From Citrobacter sp. RHB25-C09 (lineage in GTDB: Bacteria; Pseudomonadota; Gammaproteobacteria; Enterobacterales; Enterobacteriaceae): DNA of 64,000 nt. Within the stretch, counting starts at the first letter, position 1. Each line of letters opens with the position of its first letter. The stretch covers positions 3,658,001 through 3,722,000 of the forward strand of contig NZ_CP057483.1 in assembly GCF_013836145.1 (NCBI RefSeq), in the 5' to 3' direction. Positions 50,882 to 58,133 of the stretch are shown piece by piece. A program made the translations under genes and the position numbers. The notes under the pieces are model-generated. The model made no database searches, was not told the DNA's origin, and saw only the letters and a program-made list of their open reading frames with translations.

Positions 50882-50898
50882 ATGGTACAAAGTACCAT
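50882..50898. promoter_or_regulatory. 17-bp palindrome near the RpiR gene start, candidate autoregulatory operator
   Basis: ATGGTAC-AAA-GTACCAT is a perfect inverted repeat with 7-base arms. It lies 24 bases upstream of the preferred RpiR start at 50923. No second copy was found near the catabolic genes. Confidence 0.5.
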
Positions 50899-50922
50899 TC
50901 TCCTGTCACCGTGTGCTTCGCT

Positions 50923-51786
50923 ATGGCTTATACAATCGACATTATTTCCTGCATTACCGAGCGCTTTTTGGCGTTAACCGCCACGGAAAAACGAATCGCG
51001 CAGTTTATTCTTGATGATGTTGCAACCGCGGTTGAACTGCCTATTGCCGAACTGGCGCGCTTAACGGATACCAGCCAGGCGTCTGTCACCCGTTTTGCCC
51101 GTGCGCTGGGATGCAAAGACGTAAGAGAGTTAAAGGTTAAGCTGGCCCAGTCGCTGGCGGTAGGGCAACGGTTTATTCTTGACGTTCCCGATCTCGAAGG
51201 CATTCAGGGTATTTACGAATCTATAATCAGCGTGCTTGATACGAATCGCCGTTCTCTTGACACAACAACCCTCAGTCAGGCCGTCAACTGGCTAAGCCAG
51301 GCGCGTCAGATCCTTGCCATCGGAACGGGCGGCGGTTCAACGATTTGCGCACAAGAGATTCAGTATCGCTTATTCCGTCTCGGCCTACCGGTCGTGAGTC
51401 AAAATGATGCACTCATGATGCGCATGATGTGTTCTGCGGTCACCCCTCAGGATGTGGTTGTTGTGTTGTCGCTGGGCGGATATACGCCAGAAATCCTCGA
51501 AAGCGCCGCAATCGCCCGGCAATACGGCGCAAAAGTGATTGCGATTACGCCTGCGCAAACACCGCTGGCAGAACAGGCCGATTTGGTGTTGCCACTGCTG
51601 GTTGAGGAGAATGACTACATCTTTAAGCCCAGTCCATCGCGCTACGCTATGCTGGCGATGGTGGATGTCCTGGCGACAGAACTGGCGATGGCAAATAAAG
51701 CGCAGGCGAAAGATCGCCTGCGTCGTATCAAACTGGCTTTAGACAGCCATCGCGGCGGGGCCAACCGCCAACCGCTGGGTGATTAA
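50923..51786 (+). CDS. RpiR-family transcriptional regulator with SIS domain
   Basis: Predicted sugar-phosphate-responsive regulator of the adjacent catabolic genes. It is 287 residues from MAYTIDIISC, a start chosen because RpiR proteins begin just before the segment ITERFLALTATEKRIAQFIL. An ATG 17 codons upstream (50872) would place the palindrome inside the gene. The helix-turn-helix is about 35-65 (PIAELARLTDTSQASVTRFARALG), and the SIS domain about 110-240 (LAIGTGGGSTICAQE, VLSLGGYTPEILESA). SIS domains typically bind phosphosugars, which suits control by a keto-deoxy-sugar phosphate. Its stop codon overlaps the stop of the aldolase gene on the opposite strand (TTAA). Confidence 0.88.
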   Translation: MAYTIDIISCITERFLALTATEKRIAQFILDDVATAVELPIAELARLTDTSQASVTRFARALGCKDVRELKVKLAQSLAVGQRFILDVPDLEGIQGIYESIISVLDTNRRSLDTTTLSQAVNWLSQARQILAIGTGGGSTICAQEIQYRLFRLGLPVVSQNDALMMRMMCSAVTPQDVVVVLSLGGYTPEILESAAIARQYGAKVIAITPAQTPLAEQADLVLPLLVEENDYIFKPSPSRYAMLAMVDVLATELAMANKAQAKDRLRRIKLALDSHRGGANRQPLGD

Positions 51787-52388
51787 AGAGCCGCACGCCA
51801 GGCGTTCATAAAGCGTGTTGCCTGTTCCTGGGTTCGGGTAACGCTTTGCCCGGCGCGGTATAGATCGCCCCCGGTGCCTGCGCCTGCACAGCCTGCTGCT
51901 AAATACTCGGCCAGGTTATCGGGAGTCACACCGCCAACCGCCAGCACAGGAATCGTTGGCGGGAGAACAGCCTTTAACGCCCGAATATAGTCCGGGCCAA
52001 ACGCCACCGAGGGGAAAATTTTCAGCCATTGTGCGCCAGCCTCAAGGGCATTAAACGCTTCGGTCGCTGTCGCGCACCCCGGGCACACCAGCAGGCCGTG
52101 CTCAACCGCACGGCGAATGACTGCGGGCTGGATATTGGGGGTCACAATCAGCCTGGCCCCCATCTCCGCCAGCGTATCCACCTGTGCCGACGTTAAGACC
52201 GTACCCGCGCCAATCATCGCCCTGCTACCTGCTCTGGCAATCGCCCGAGGAATGCTTAACTGCCAGTCTGGAGAATTTAACGGTATCTCAATGTAGCGAA
52301 ACCCGGCATCCAGTAAGACGTCAACATGATCGTCAACCTCTGCCGGTGTAATGCCGCGCAGAATGGCCACTAACTTATTGTCCTGCAT
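51783..52388 (-). CDS. 2-keto-3-deoxy-6-phosphogalactonate aldolase (DgoA-like)
   Basis: KDPG/KDPGal aldolase family, class I; expected to split a 2-keto-3-deoxy-6-phospho sugar acid to pyruvate and glyceraldehyde-3-phosphate. It is 201 residues. The catalytic Glu is E34 in IEIPLNSPDW and the Schiff-base lysine is K123 in WLKIFPSVAFGP. The sequence resembles E. coli DgoA (205 residues) throughout, including LIVTPNI, VCPGCATATEAF and GGDLYRAGQSV. It overlaps the kinase gene by 14 bases. A second dgoA may exist elsewhere in the genome. Whether it prefers the galacto or gluco isomer cannot be proved from sequence. Confidence 0.88.
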   Translation of the reverse strand: MQDNKLVAILRGITPAEVDDHVDVLLDAGFRYIEIPLNSPDWQLSIPRAIARAGSRAMIGAGTVLTSAQVDTLAEMGARLIVTPNIQPAVIRRAVEHGLLVCPGCATATEAFNALEAGAQWLKIFPSVAFGPDYIRALKAVLPPTIPVLAVGGVTPDNLAEYLAAGCAGAGTGGDLYRAGQSVTRTQEQATRFMNAWRAAL

Positions 52389-53253
52389 AAATAATGCTCC
52401 TTACACCCTGGAGAAATGCCGCATCACCATCACAACACTGAACGCCGATCCCGGCCCGGCTTAAAGCTTGTTGATAACGCGTAGTCAGCGACTGATTTCC
52501 GACCAGCGTCACCGATGATGGCTGCCAGGCGTGGCATTGTGCGGCGACCTCGGCCCCGATCAGCAAGCCGGATAAGAAGTCAGAGACTGACGCGCGGGGG
52601 AGCGAATTCAGTACCCATGCTGCCCGCGTTTCAAACAGTCGGGGTAAGATCGAGGGGGACTGAAGGCCTTTTTGCACCCCTTGCTCAAACGCGGCCTCAT
52701 CCGATTCCTGCTGCGGGAGTCCCGCCCCCAGAAGCGAATGGGTCATTAACAGATGGTGCAACTCACCGGTCATGACGGTTTCAAAATGCACGACCTGTCC
52801 TTCATTCATCTGAACCCATTTGCAGTGGGTTCCGGGCATGACGTACCAGGAAGATGGAGAGAGCTGAGAAGCGCCGAGCAATTGCGTCTCTTCGCCCCGC
52901 ATCACGTTGCTGACATCGGCCTCTTCCACTTTCAGGCCTGGGACAATCCATATCTGTTCACCCACCGGGCACAGATGTTGCGCCAGAGAAACCAGGGAGA
53001 CGGGGCAGCTAACATAGGGAATAGACTTCCATCCGGCCTCACTGCCGATCATCCCGGCCATCACCACGGGCACATCAAGCGCATCACGCCAGGGAGCAAT
53101 ATACTGAGCAAAAACCTCCGCCGCGTTCGTCGAGCCCAGGCGCGTTACGCCCATCGCGACCTGTAGCTGGTTTTTGATTTCGTTCTGCTGAACATGCCAC
53201 GCCCGGAGGTGGGTGGACCCCCAGTCAACCGCAATATAATTTTCGTGGTTCAT
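52375..53253 (-). CDS. 2-keto-3-deoxygalactonate kinase (DgoK-like)
   Basis: ATP-dependent kinase of the DgoK family, expected to phosphorylate 2-keto-3-deoxygalactonate at C6. It is 292 residues, equal to E. coli DgoK. The N-terminal phosphate loop is YIAVDWGSTHLRAW, followed by family segments VMAGMIGSEAGWK, NVMRGEETQLLGA, YVMPGTHCKWV and TGELHHLL. It overlaps the symporter stop by 4 bases and the aldolase start by 14, so translation is coupled. It is not related to KdgK, which argues for a galacto-configured intermediate. Confidence 0.88.
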   Translation of the reverse strand: MNHENYIAVDWGSTHLRAWHVQQNEIKNQLQVAMGVTRLGSTNAAEVFAQYIAPWRDALDVPVVMAGMIGSEAGWKSIPYVSCPVSLVSLAQHLCPVGEQIWIVPGLKVEEADVSNVMRGEETQLLGASQLSPSSWYVMPGTHCKWVQMNEGQVVHFETVMTGELHHLLMTHSLLGAGLPQQESDEAAFEQGVQKGLQSPSILPRLFETRAAWVLNSLPRASVSDFLSGLLIGAEVAAQCHAWQPSSVTLVGNQSLTTRYQQALSRAGIGVQCCDGDAAFLQGVRSIIYAGQ

Positions 53254-54725
53254 GCCTTTTCCACCTTTCCACCCACCGCTGCGACGCTCTGGTTTTCCCG
53301 TTCATTCGTAATCATCGCCAGCGCTTCTTCACGACTGACTTTGCTGGCTGGCGTCATTAACGTCACAAAGACGGCGGAAACCAGGCTGCCGAGAACCGAA
53401 GGAATACAAGGATTTCCCCAAAATGCCAGCCATGTTGGATTAACCAGAATCACAATAGAAACCAGCATGCCGCTGAGCAACGCCGTCAACGCGCCTTGCC
53501 AGTTGAAGCGCAACCAGAAGCGACCCAGAATCGAACAGACAAACAGACCTGACATCAGCATGGAGATCATTTTGGTGATGTAACTAATGATGTCGTTAGA
53601 CGTCAGTGCGAAAACCAGCGCCAGTCCTATCACAAAGGTCAGCATCCAGCGGGACAGCGTAATGGCACGGTGCTCTGGCGGCATTCTGCCCGTCACGATG
53701 GTGTAGACGTCTCGCATCATGATGGCAACGGCGGCGATGGCATCGGAGCTGGCAGATGACATCGTGGCCGACAGTCCAGCAATTAAGACCACCAGACCCA
53801 GTATTGAGGGAAGGAAACTGGTGGCAAACAGGAATGCGTAATTGCTGTTTTCCAGATTGGGATTCATCACGAACGCCGCCATCCCGATAATGGCCGGTAA
53901 AATCGAAAAGAAAAGATACAGCACGCCGGTATAAACAAATGAGCGACGCACCGAGGAGACATCTTTACCTGAGTAGATTCGCTGACGGTAAGACGGTGTT
54001 GCCAGTACTCCAACGCCGATCACCATCGCCAGGGACAGTGCGGGCAAGGCTCCCATTTTATCAATCGCGAAAAAGCTCAGCGCTCTGGGATCCATCGCCT
54101 GCTCAATAGCGCTCCAGCCACCGACGTGTACCACCGCGAGAATCGCCATCAAAATAAAGCCAAAAAACAGAATCAGCGCCTGGATTGTATCGGTCCAGAC
54201 CACCGCCGAGTAACCGCCAATAATGACGTAGATTGCAAACGCCATTGCAATAATTAATTTTGCGAGCGTCAGATCAATTCCGGTAGCCCAGGCAAGATAC
54301 ATGCTGCCCCCCAAAATATGGGCACCTAACCAGCCAATCGAAGCGATAAATATCATCAGGCCGACAATATTTTTTATTATGTGGCTACCGCCGGTATAAT
54401 ACGAAAGTTCTTCGCTCATCGTCATAAAGCGCAGTTTACGCACCGGCGCGAACAGCCAGGCAACCAGCAATATCCCGACTGCACCGCCGATACCATAAAG
54501 CATTCCGGCCCAGCCATTGCTATAACCAAAACCTACAGCCCCCATGCTGGAACCCGTTCCTACCATGGTCGCCACCGTTGATCCAAGTGTCAGAAATAAC
54601 GGCAGCGAACGGCCTCCCAGCAGGAAATCTTCACCACTTTTTTGATTACGAGATACATACCAGCCAAGCCAAATCATAGCGATGGCATAAATAATAAAGC
54701 CGATTAAAAAGATATCACTGTTCAT
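53250..54725 (-). CDS. Sodium:solute symporter (SSS family)
   Basis: Predicted importer of the cluster's substrate. It is 491 residues with about 13 hydrophobic segments. SSS features visible are the Na-site helix GSTVATMVGTGSSMGAVGFGY (about 49-69), GGYSAVVWTD and GLSATMSSASSDAIAAVA. The start ATG has AGGA eight bases upstream. The substrate cannot be read; the context suggests an acidic amino sugar or N-acyl amino acid. It is in a five-gene run with ridA-like, deacylase, kinase and aldolase genes. Confidence 0.87.
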   Translation of the reverse strand: MNSDIFLIGFIIYAIAMIWLGWYVSRNQKSGEDFLLGGRSLPLFLTLGSTVATMVGTGSSMGAVGFGYSNGWAGMLYGIGGAVGILLVAWLFAPVRKLRFMTMSEELSYYTGGSHIIKNIVGLMIFIASIGWLGAHILGGSMYLAWATGIDLTLAKLIIAMAFAIYVIIGGYSAVVWTDTIQALILFFGFILMAILAVVHVGGWSAIEQAMDPRALSFFAIDKMGALPALSLAMVIGVGVLATPSYRQRIYSGKDVSSVRRSFVYTGVLYLFFSILPAIIGMAAFVMNPNLENSNYAFLFATSFLPSILGLVVLIAGLSATMSSASSDAIAAVAIMMRDVYTIVTGRMPPEHRAITLSRWMLTFVIGLALVFALTSNDIISYITKMISMLMSGLFVCSILGRFWLRFNWQGALTALLSGMLVSIVILVNPTWLAFWGNPCIPSVLGSLVSAVFVTLMTPASKVSREEALAMITNERENQSVAAVGGKVEKA

Positions 54726-54771
54726 TATTCACATCCTGCCAGTAGTAAGAAAATGATGTAAGCGTGCCCGG

Positions 54772-54793
54772 AGCGCTGAATGAATTCAGCGCT
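54772..54793. repeat. 22-bp perfect palindrome between the RidA and symporter genes
   Basis: Arms AGCGCTGAAT and ATTCAGCGCT around a 2-base centre. It would form a stable hairpin in the polycistronic mRNA. No T-tract follows on the minus strand, so it is more likely an mRNA processing or stability element, or an operator, than a terminator. Confidence 0.6.
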
Positions 54794-54823
54794 CAGAAAC
54801 GATCGCAATTTTATTTTTTAGGA

Positions 54824-55216
54824 CTATATTCGGTTCGCGTTAAAACAGGTGACGTCCACTTCTACTTTGCAATCGACAACCAGATCGGCGACACAGCAAA
54901 TACGGGCTGGCGGATGTTCACCAAAAAACTCGCGAAATACCTTATTAAACGACTGGAAATAGCGTGAGTCGGTGAGGATCACTTTAACGTGTACCACATC
55001 TGCCAGGGTGTAGCCCGCTTCAGTCATGATATCGACGCAGTTCTGAATCGCCAGGCGAGACTGTTCGACGATCCCTCCCTCTACGACTTCGCCATTCTTC
55101 ATTGGGGTCTGACCTGACACATAGAGCCACCCGCCCGCTTCAACAGCTCTGGCAAACGGTAAATGCTGACCACCCGTGCCCGTTCCACCTTCCGTACCGT
55201 AACGTTTAATGCTCAT
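54824..55216 (-). CDS. RidA/YjgF-family enamine/imine deaminase
   Basis: Rid proteins hydrolyse reactive enamine/imine intermediates released by PLP-dependent dehydratases. It is 130 residues. The family-defining arginine lies in HPPARICCVADLVVDCKVEVDV near the C-terminus, together with LYVSGQTPMKNGEVV and DVVHVKVILTDSRYFQSFN. It starts 2 bases after the deacylase stop. Its presence in an operon opposite a DSD1-type PLP enzyme fits a deamination step that produces an imine. Confidence 0.9.
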   Translation of the reverse strand: MSIKRYGTEGGTGTGGQHLPFARAVEAGGWLYVSGQTPMKNGEVVEGGIVEQSRLAIQNCVDIMTEAGYTLADVVHVKVILTDSRYFQSFNKVFREFFGEHPPARICCVADLVVDCKVEVDVTCFNANRI

Positions 55217-55218
55217 TT

Positions 55219-56670
55219 TTACTCCTTACCAGACTGGGACTGGCGGCGCAGAAAACGACCCGCGCGGCCGATAATATGTTTGTCGCGGCCGTAACTCATT
55301 ACGCCATTGACCATTACTGCATTGATCCCATCCGCAGGCTGCTGCGGATCGGAGAAACTTGCGACATCCCGCACCGTTTGCGGATCAAGTAACACCAAGT
55401 CCGCATAGTAACCGGTCTTAATTAGCCCACGCTCCGGCAATTGAAAACGGGCGGCGGAAAGGCCGGTCATTTTGTGTATCGCCATGGTCAGTGGAAATAA
55501 CCTTTCATCCCGGCAGTAATGCCCCAGCACGCGGGGAAATGCCCCCCATAAACGAGGATGCGGCATGGGGTCATTTGGCAGACCGTCAGAACCGATCATC
55601 GTCACCGGATAGCTCAGCACGCGACGCACGTCCTGCTCATCCATGTTGTAATAGATAGCCCCGGCAGGCATCAGTAATTTTGCCGCCTCCAACATACTCA
55701 TCTGCCAGTCATCGGCGATTTGTTGAAGCTTTTTGCCCGCCTGATCCGGATGAGGTTCTGACCAGGTGATGACAATGTCGAACTCGTCGGTAACCTGTTT
55801 CAGATCCAACGTTGAGGAACTCGCTGAGTAGGGGTAGCAGTCGCAGCCAATCTCCTGCTGCGCTCGCATTTTGTCGAAAAATGCCAGCGTCTCTTTCGTT
55901 CGCCCCCAGTTTTTCGCCCCAGCGCATTTATGGTGGGAAACCACAACCGGAACCTGCGCATGGCGGCCTATGCGAAATGCTTCGTCCAGCGCCTCCAGAA
56001 TGGGTTCAAACTCTGAGCGTAAGTGGGTCGTGTAAACGCCCTGCGCCTCCGAAAGCTCTTCGGCCAGCGCCATCACTTCTTCCGTCGTTGACTCAAATGC
56101 GGTGGCATACGCCAACCCGGAACTCATCCCAAGAGCGCCTTGTTTCAGCGCCTCGCGGAGATCGTTACGCATAGCGGTGATTTCAGAAACGGTTGCCGGA
56201 CGAAAAAGATTGTCCATATGGTTATTGCGTAACGCAGTATGACCAATCAGTGTCCCTACGTTGAGGGCGGGCCTGGCTGCTTCTACCGCCTGGGCATAAG
56301 CCTCAACTGTTGGGTAAATAAAATGCTGCGCTTCGCCCAGGAGGTTCATTGGGTCGGGCACTGCACCTTTCATGGTTGCCGCCGCCGCGCTGATCCCACA
56401 GTTCCCGACAATAACCGTGGTAATGCCCTGACTCATTTTCGGTAAATATTCCGGCATGCGGATGACATTGATGTCGTCATGGGTATGAACATCGATAAAA
56501 CCGGGTGCCAACACCTGCCCTGCACCGTTAATGATCTGTGCAGCATCGACGTTCAGTGACGGCGCGATATCTACAATCCGATCGCCGGCCACTGCGACAT
56601 CACCGCGATATTGAGGACCCCCGCTGCCGTCGATTACCGTCACATTCTTGAATAACCAGTCAACCATCAT
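55219..56670 (-). CDS. N-acyl-D-amino-acid deacylase family amidohydrolase
   Basis: Amidohydrolase-superfamily enzyme of the D-aminoacylase group, which removes the acyl group from N-acyl-D-amino acids. It is 483 residues from MMVDWLFKN; the second ATG is also possible. AGGAG lies nine bases upstream of the first. Metal ligands are H62 and H64 in FIDVHTHDD and C91 in VGNCGIS. Later His in TTHLRSE and VVSHHKCAG and the Asp in MIGSDGLPND complete the site. It is first in the five-gene minus-strand run and is divergent from the DSD1-type gene. An N-acetyl-hexosaminate would be a chemically valid substrate, since its C2 has the D configuration. Confidence 0.87.
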   Translation of the reverse strand: MMVDWLFKNVTVIDGSGGPQYRGDVAVAGDRIVDIAPSLNVDAAQIINGAGQVLAPGFIDVHTHDDINVIRMPEYLPKMSQGITTVIVGNCGISAAAATMKGAVPDPMNLLGEAQHFIYPTVEAYAQAVEAARPALNVGTLIGHTALRNNHMDNLFRPATVSEITAMRNDLREALKQGALGMSSGLAYATAFESTTEEVMALAEELSEAQGVYTTHLRSEFEPILEALDEAFRIGRHAQVPVVVSHHKCAGAKNWGRTKETLAFFDKMRAQQEIGCDCYPYSASSSTLDLKQVTDEFDIVITWSEPHPDQAGKKLQQIADDWQMSMLEAAKLLMPAGAIYYNMDEQDVRRVLSYPVTMIGSDGLPNDPMPHPRLWGAFPRVLGHYCRDERLFPLTMAIHKMTGLSAARFQLPERGLIKTGYYADLVLLDPQTVRDVASFSDPQQPADGINAVMVNGVMSYGRDKHIIGRAGRFLRRQSQSGKE

Positions 56671-56802
56671 CTTTGTTCACTCCTTTCTGCTGTGTCGACA
56701 AGTTAACCATTTACAGGAGTTAAAAACAGTGGAAAACTACGCAAAATCCATATCAATTACTGATACTTTTATTCATAAAAACCACAAAGCAATAATTTAT
56801 TT

Positions 56803-56824
56803 ATTTATTTTCAATAAAATAAAT
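56803..56824. promoter_or_regulatory. AT-rich palindrome in the divergent promoter region
   Basis: Arms ATTTATTTT and AAAATAAAT around CAAT, within the 201-bp gap between the deacylase and DSD1-type genes and 48 bases before the latter's start. It is a candidate operator or an AT-rich promoter feature; low sequence complexity weakens the case. Confidence 0.4.
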
Positions 56825-56871
56825 TTGATACCACTATCCGAAACGGCGTTAAAACCAAAAAGGTTGATGTT

Positions 56872-58092
56872 ATGAAATACCAAAACGGAACGCGAGTACC
56901 CCATAAAGCCGCACTGATGAAAATGCCCGCCTGCGTCGTGGCAGAAGATGTCTGCCTGCCTGCAGCCGTCATCAAAAAATCGGCGCTTGAGAACAACATT
57001 GACTGGATGCAGCGCTATGCGGATGCCCGCGGCGTTTCCCTGGCCCCACACGGTAAAACCACGATGACGCCACGGATTTTTCAGGCACAACAGGAGGCTG
57101 GAGCCTGGGCAATCGGCGTAGGCAGCGCGTGGCAGGCGGGTGCCGCAATGGCGAGCGGCATTCAGCGCATACTGATGGTGAATCAGCTCGTGGGGAAAGC
57201 GAATATGTTGCTGATTTCTCAGTTAAAAGAGCTATATCCGACAGCAGAATTCATCTGCTGCGTCGATAGTCTGGAGAACGCCCGTGCGCTTTCAGCCTTT
57301 TTTACGCAGCGCCAGCAAACGCTGGACGTGATGATCGAGCTTGGCGTAAGCGGTGGACGCTGCGGCTGTCGCGGTACACATGCCGCATTGACGCTGGCTG
57401 AACAAATTTCATCGTATCCCGCCCTTCGACTTCGCGGGCTGGAACTGTACGAAGGGGTATTACATGGTGACGATGCACAACCGCAGGTGGAAACTCTTCT
57501 GCGCGAAGCCGCACGGCTTGCCTGCGATATGGAAAAATACGTTACAGGTGAGTTTATTCTCACCGGGGCAGGAACCGTCTGGTACGATGTGGTATGCAAC
57601 ATTTGGCTTGCAGCGGACAAACCCAAAAACTGCCGAATCGTAATCCGTCCCGGTTGCTATATCACTCATGACCTGGGAATTTATGATGACGCCCAGCAGC
57701 AACTGAAGGCGCGCGATCGTATCGCCTGCGATTTGGCTGGCGATCTCACCTCGGCACTGGAACTCGTTGCACTGGTGCAGTCCGTGCCTGAGCAGAATCG
57801 CGCGGTGGTCAATTTCGGCAAGCGAGACTGTGCTTTCGACGCGGGCTTACCTCAACCCATTGCCCACTACCGTGATGGAAAGCGACTGCCATTCGATGCC
57901 CAAACGGTCCGCAGCGTTGGCATTATGGATCAACATTGCATGCTGCAAATCAGTGCAAAAAGTGACGTTCAGGTCGGTGATATTTTGATATTTGGTACTT
58001 CACATCCCTGCCTGACCTTCGATAAGTGGAAAACGCTGCTGCTGACAGATGACGATTACACCGTACTGGAAGAGCTGGATACGCTTTTCTGA
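56872..58092 (+). CDS. DSD1-family (D-serine dehydratase/D-threonine aldolase-like) PLP enzyme
   Basis: Fold-type III (alanine racemase-like) PLP enzyme. Studied relatives act on beta-hydroxy D-amino acids by zinc-assisted elimination or aldol cleavage. It is 406 residues. The Schiff-base lysine is K62 in LAPHGKTTM. The C-terminal zinc pair is H378 and C380 in GTSHPCLTFDKW, as in eukaryotic D-serine dehydratase. It is divergent from the deacylase operon and convergent with the Ldh_2 gene. I infer a dehydratase/ammonia-lyase acting on a D-configured hexosaminate, giving a 2-keto-3-deoxy acid; D-threonine or D-serine itself remains possible. Confidence 0.85.
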   Translation: MKYQNGTRVPHKAALMKMPACVVAEDVCLPAAVIKKSALENNIDWMQRYADARGVSLAPHGKTTMTPRIFQAQQEAGAWAIGVGSAWQAGAAMASGIQRILMVNQLVGKANMLLISQLKELYPTAEFICCVDSLENARALSAFFTQRQQTLDVMIELGVSGGRCGCRGTHAALTLAEQISSYPALRLRGLELYEGVLHGDDAQPQVETLLREAARLACDMEKYVTGEFILTGAGTVWYDVVCNIWLAADKPKNCRIVIRPGCYITHDLGIYDDAQQQLKARDRIACDLAGDLTSALELVALVQSVPEQNRAVVNFGKRDCAFDAGLPQPIAHYRDGKRLPFDAQTVRSVGIMDQHCMLQISAKSDVQVGDILIFGTSHPCLTFDKWKTLLLTDDDYTVLEELDTLF

Positions 58093-58106
58093 TATTGGCA
58101 ATGGCT

Positions 58107-58127
58107 GGCGAGGCAGTACGCCTCGCC
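58107..58127. terminator. Hairpin between the convergent DSD1-type and Ldh_2 genes
   Basis: 8-bp perfect stem GGCGAGGC with GCCTCGCC and 5-base loop, 14 bases after the DSD1-type stop and just after the Ldh_2 stop on the other strand. T-tracts are weak, so it may act in both directions with modest efficiency. Confidence 0.55.
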
Positions 58128-58133
58128 TGATCT

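Noticed and set aside
51783..53253. Idea that this is the ordinary D-galactonate (dgo) operon
   Set aside because: No galactonate dehydratase, DgoT transporter or GntR-type DgoR is present; the kinase and aldolase are joined to amino-acid-type enzymes instead.
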